64,000 nt of DNA from CAZUMH01 sp964621645 (GTDB lineage: Bacteria; Zhuqueibacterota; QNDG01; JAGLOF01). The DNA lies in assembly GCA_964621645.1 (NCBI GenBank), contig CAZUMH010000004.1:1-64000 (forward strand), in the 5' to 3' direction. Position numbers and translations under genes: made by a program. Positions 61,886-64,000 of this stretch are shown piece by piece (the first letter of the stretch is position 1; every line of letters starts with the position of its first letter). The notes beneath the pieces were generated by a model. It saw only the letters and a list, made by a program, of their open reading frames with translations. It had not been told where the DNA came from and made no database searches.

Positions 61886-63400
61886 ATGAAACGAGCAATC
61901 TCTTTCTTTCTTGTCCTCGGAATCGTACTGCCGCTTTTTGCCCAAAACAGTCTCTGGTTCAACGGCACCTTCGATCAGGCAAAAAAGCAGGCTATCACCG
62001 AGAACAAGGAAGTGCTCATCGATTTCTTCAGCGATGGCTGAGGATCCTGTAAATTGCTGGATCAGCAATATTTCGGCTCATCCACATATCGTAGTTTTTT
62101 GGATGAAAATTTTATCACGTTTCACGCTGTCCGCGGAGAAGAAGAAGGCGATAAACTCTACGATGCCTTCACAATAAGAGCAACTCCCACCGTTCTGATC
62201 ATAACACCTGAAGAAAGAGAAATTGACCGTGTCGTGGGATTCGGTAATTCTGAAGATTTCCAGAAAGAACTATTGCGAATATCCCAGGGCGTCGATACCT
62301 ATGCGGCCCTGCTGGCTGCCTATGAGAAGGATCCATCCGATCTTGTCACCGCCTTCAAGCTGGCTCAGAAGTATGACGAAACCTATGATCCGGCCAAATC
62401 GGAAAAGGCCGCCGCCATTTATGAAGAGATCATTTCCAATCCGGAAAAGGCGAAAGAATTCACCATGCCCTTTGGAGACGACGGCACAGAGATCCCTCTT
62501 TTTGAATACGCCAATTATACACTCGGCGTCTCAAAAATGAGCATGGATTACCAGGCCAAACCGTCGGATTTGATAGCATTCATTGAACAATTTCCCGATA
62601 GTAAACTTCTCGAAACCGCCTGTCAGCGTTTAGGGAGGTATTATTCCTATAATGCTACAGCTGAGGAAGCCAGACCCTTCTTTGACATAGTCAAGGAAAA
62701 ATTCCCGGAGAATACTTATCTGCTGAATTACTATGTGCAGTTCTGCACCAACAAGAAAACCGATTTCGAAGAAGGCACCGAAGCGGCGGAACGCATGATC
62801 GATATCGAGAAGGAAACAAATCCTTATCATATGAGTTCTTATGCCAGCCTACTGGTGGCAAAAGGGGATACTGCAACGCTGAATGATGTCTACGGAAAAG
62901 ACTTCATCTCGGACAAGATGAATCAGCTTGGCTATCAGATCAGCACCTATGCCAATTTCTGGATACAACAAAAGGATAATCTGGAGCCTGCTCTGGAAGC
63001 GGTTGAGATACTGCTCAAGATAAAGCCGGATGTACCCCGCTATCTGTCAATGGCTGCGGACCTTTATATGACCATGGGCAAGAAAGATCAGGCCCTTGCT
63101 CTTTATGGGCCCCAGTATATCAAGAAAAAATCAGACGATGACATGGCACTCTACTACTATGCCAGTTTCTGGTCCAGGAAGAAAGAGAACTTAAAAAGCG
63201 CCTTGAAAGCTGCTCATCGCGCAACGGAAATATCTTCAGAGCCCTATTACTGGGCTGTGGTGTCCCGCATCTATCAGGCAATGGATGATTATAAAGAAGC
63301 CATCGGCGCCATGGAGAAAGCGGTGGATGAGGCCCCTGAGACAATATATTATCAAACCCAGCTTATGCAATTGAAGGAAAAAGCGGAAAAAAATAAGTAG
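61886..63400 (+). CDS. Putative selenoprotein: secreted thioredoxin-fold protein with UxxC motif and helical repeats
   Basis: 504 aa if the TGA at 62039-62041 is read as selenocysteine (Sec52). The signal peptide spans 1-19 (ending LPLFAQ). DFFSDG-U-GSCK aligns exactly with the WCGPCK active site of thioredoxin-like proteins, with Cys55 as the resolving residue. The cis-proline motif ATPT (Pro101) and the strand VLIITPEERE complete the fold to about residue 130. The rest is TPR/helical-repeat-like. AAGGAGA precedes the ATG. TGA serves as a normal stop elsewhere in the window, so genome-wide recoding is excluded. A pseudogene or a base error (TGT/TGC to TGA) is the main alternative. A terminator follows the stop. 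Confidence 0.75.
62051..62072 (+). promoter_or_regulatory. SECIS-like stem-loop after the in-frame TGA
   Basis: TTGCT (62054-62058) and AGCAA (62064-62068) form a stem extendable to about 8 bp with one bulged A. The apical loop GGATC begins 17 nt after the TGA. Small apical stem-loops with GG/GU at about this distance are typical of bacterial SECIS elements. It is a prediction by eye only. Confidence 0.5.
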
Positions 63401-63416
63401 GGTGGAAGACGGAAAT

Positions 63417-63457
63417 AAGGAATCCCGCTCTGCGTTATCGCTTGGGCGGGATTCCTT
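63417..63457 (+). terminator. Terminator between convergent genes
   Basis: AAGGAATCCCGC/GCGGGATTCCTT (63417-63428/63446-63457), a perfect 12-bp stem with a 17-nt loop. It ends in a short T run on the + strand and, read from the other strand, serves the S41 protease gene as well. Confidence 0.8.
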
Positions 63458-63505
63458 TAATCTTGAGAATAATGTGAAGTCAATCACTGAGGGATAATTC
63501 CGTGA

Positions 63506-64000
63506 TTACTCCTTGCGATACGATCTGTTTAAAAGATTTCTCGCTTCATCGATGTACCCCACGGATTCAAGAAGCTCGCGATCTCGCAGCATTTGAACCT
63601 TGAATCGCGCTTCTTCACCCCATAATTGTTCTGCCACGGACTGTTTGAGAAAGTATTGAATATCGCGTTTGTTTGTAAGAAATTCCTCATCTGTGATCGA
63701 TAATCCCAACTCCCGTATATATCCAAGAAACTGCTTAAGCATTGTGCCGTTGGGTTGGAAATCTCTGAGAAAATACTGGAATGTCCAGTTCTTGTCAGTG
63801 TGAGTTTTCAGATATTCCTCAACGAAGGTGAAGAGCATGCGCTGGGGGGAACGGACAATACGTCGTACAATGGGAGTGATCGTGTCCTGCTTGCTTTGAA
63901 AGAATAAGTCGGGGGTGATGCCGCCTCCGCCTAATACTTGCCGGCGTAAAAGTTTTGTGCGGTATTGCGGGCGGGATGTATTGTTTTCCCATTTGGTTCT
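63506..64000 (-). CDS. S41 C-terminal processing protease, C-terminal part (runs off the window)
   Basis: The visible 164 residues continue in frame to the window's right edge, so the start lies outside. RRQVLGGGGITPDLFF is the conserved block after the catalytic region of carboxy-terminal processing proteases (family GR.VYGGGGI.PD). The helical C-terminal tail FVEEYLKTHTDKNW follows to the stop. The protease core with the catalytic Ser and Lys is not in the window, so activity cannot be judged. CtpA-type enzymes trim envelope proteins. Confidence 0.8.
   Translation of the reverse strand, partial: RTKWENNTSRPQYRTKLLRRQVLGGGGITPDLFFQSKQDTITPIVRRIVRSPQRMLFTFVEEYLKTHTDKNWTFQYFLRDFQPNGTMLKQFLGYIRELGLSITDEEFLTNKRDIQYFLKQSVAEQLWGEEARFKVQMLRDRELLESVGYIDEARNLLNRSYRKE

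Noticed and set aside
61886..62041. Reading the gene at 61886 as two genes or a plain pseudogene
   Set aside because: Only one stop, at exactly the redox cysteine, interrupts an otherwise intact fold; a pseudogene would be expected to carry further damage. A sequencing error remains possible and is stated in the finding.
1..64000. Genome-wide recoding of TGA (as in Gracilibacteria or Mycoplasma)
   Set aside because: TGA ends many clear genes here (dapA, rpe, radA, lnt, ruvX and others) in positions fixed by overlapping starts, so it is a normal stop codon in this genome.

Overview
The window is about 64 kb of a bacterial chromosome, or a scaffold from a metagenome or single cell (a run of ten Ns at 23107-23116 marks a join). 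It codes mostly on the + strand. Several features point to a Gram-negative member of the FCB superphylum outside classical Bacteroidetes, perhaps a Marinimicrobia/Calditrichota-like lineage: a BamD lipoprotein, Lnt and LspA, an MlaEF transporter, PorV/PorQ-type barrels, and three large secreted proteins ending in the 'YPNPFN' FlgD-like/type IX-style C-terminal domain. The phylum is inferred from domain content and gene order, not proven. Nine promoter-like sites have a TTGnnn box, exactly 17 bp and a TAnnnT box, so the housekeeping promoters look like sigma-70 rather than the Bacteroidetes type.

Layout. 1-5437 is AT-richer accessory DNA. It holds four copies of a hairpin-rich repeat, a DUF805/MacB-type permease fusion, a small secreted beta-protein, an IS30 transposase remnant and a duplicated orphan promoter. 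5438-8023 has a secreted helical protein and a subtilisin-like cargo protease. 8128-16180 is a GC-rich housekeeping operon (divIVA, lipoprotein, mtnP, ileS, traR/dksA-like, lspA, rluD-like, nif3-like). 16586-21630 is a glycosyltransferase overlapping a 1263-aa beta-helix cargo protein. 21836-24509 has an outer-membrane barrel divergent from an ECF sigma/anti-sigma/periplasmic coiled-coil operon, with the N gap inside the sigma gene. 24762-29614 is a diaminopimelate/lysine operon (M20 deacylase, lysC, dapB, dapA, dapD). 29683-30690 is a PorV-like barrel.

30809-38149 runs yicC, gmk, rpoZ, coaBC, type-4 UDG, dnaB, rel. 38200-45050 runs HU, ruvX, lnt, a barrel, an unknown membrane protein, bamD, nadD, mlaE, mlaF. 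45047-57382 runs radA, tgt, yajC, fmt, rsmB, PASTA protein, rpe, CTP-dependent kinase-like membrane protein, unknown, radical SAM, MBL hydrolase, xerD, then a second subtilisin-like cargo protease. 57524-60709 has a flippase (probable CTG start), an S4 RNA-binding protein and a sodium:solute symporter. 60805-61497 (-) is an amino-acid racemase. 61578-61651 is tRNA-Arg(CCG), followed by a perfect 32-bp palindrome. 61886-63400 is a secreted thioredoxin-fold/helical-repeat protein, and an S41 protease C-terminus runs off the right edge.

The most exciting element is the gene at 61886-63400. Its reading frame is interrupted only by a TGA exactly at the first cysteine position of the thioredoxin CxxC motif, giving UGSC. 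The rest of the fold is intact, including the cis-proline. A small stem-loop with a GG-starting apical loop lies 12-28 nt after the TGA, where bacterial SECIS elements sit. I read it as a previously unannotated selenoprotein, which ordinary gene callers would split into a short dead ORF and a headless repeat protein. Other notable items are the covarying hairpin repeat family, the flippase without ATG/GTG/TTG start, the tandemly duplicated beta-helix protein and the paired C-terminal-domain cargo/PorV system.
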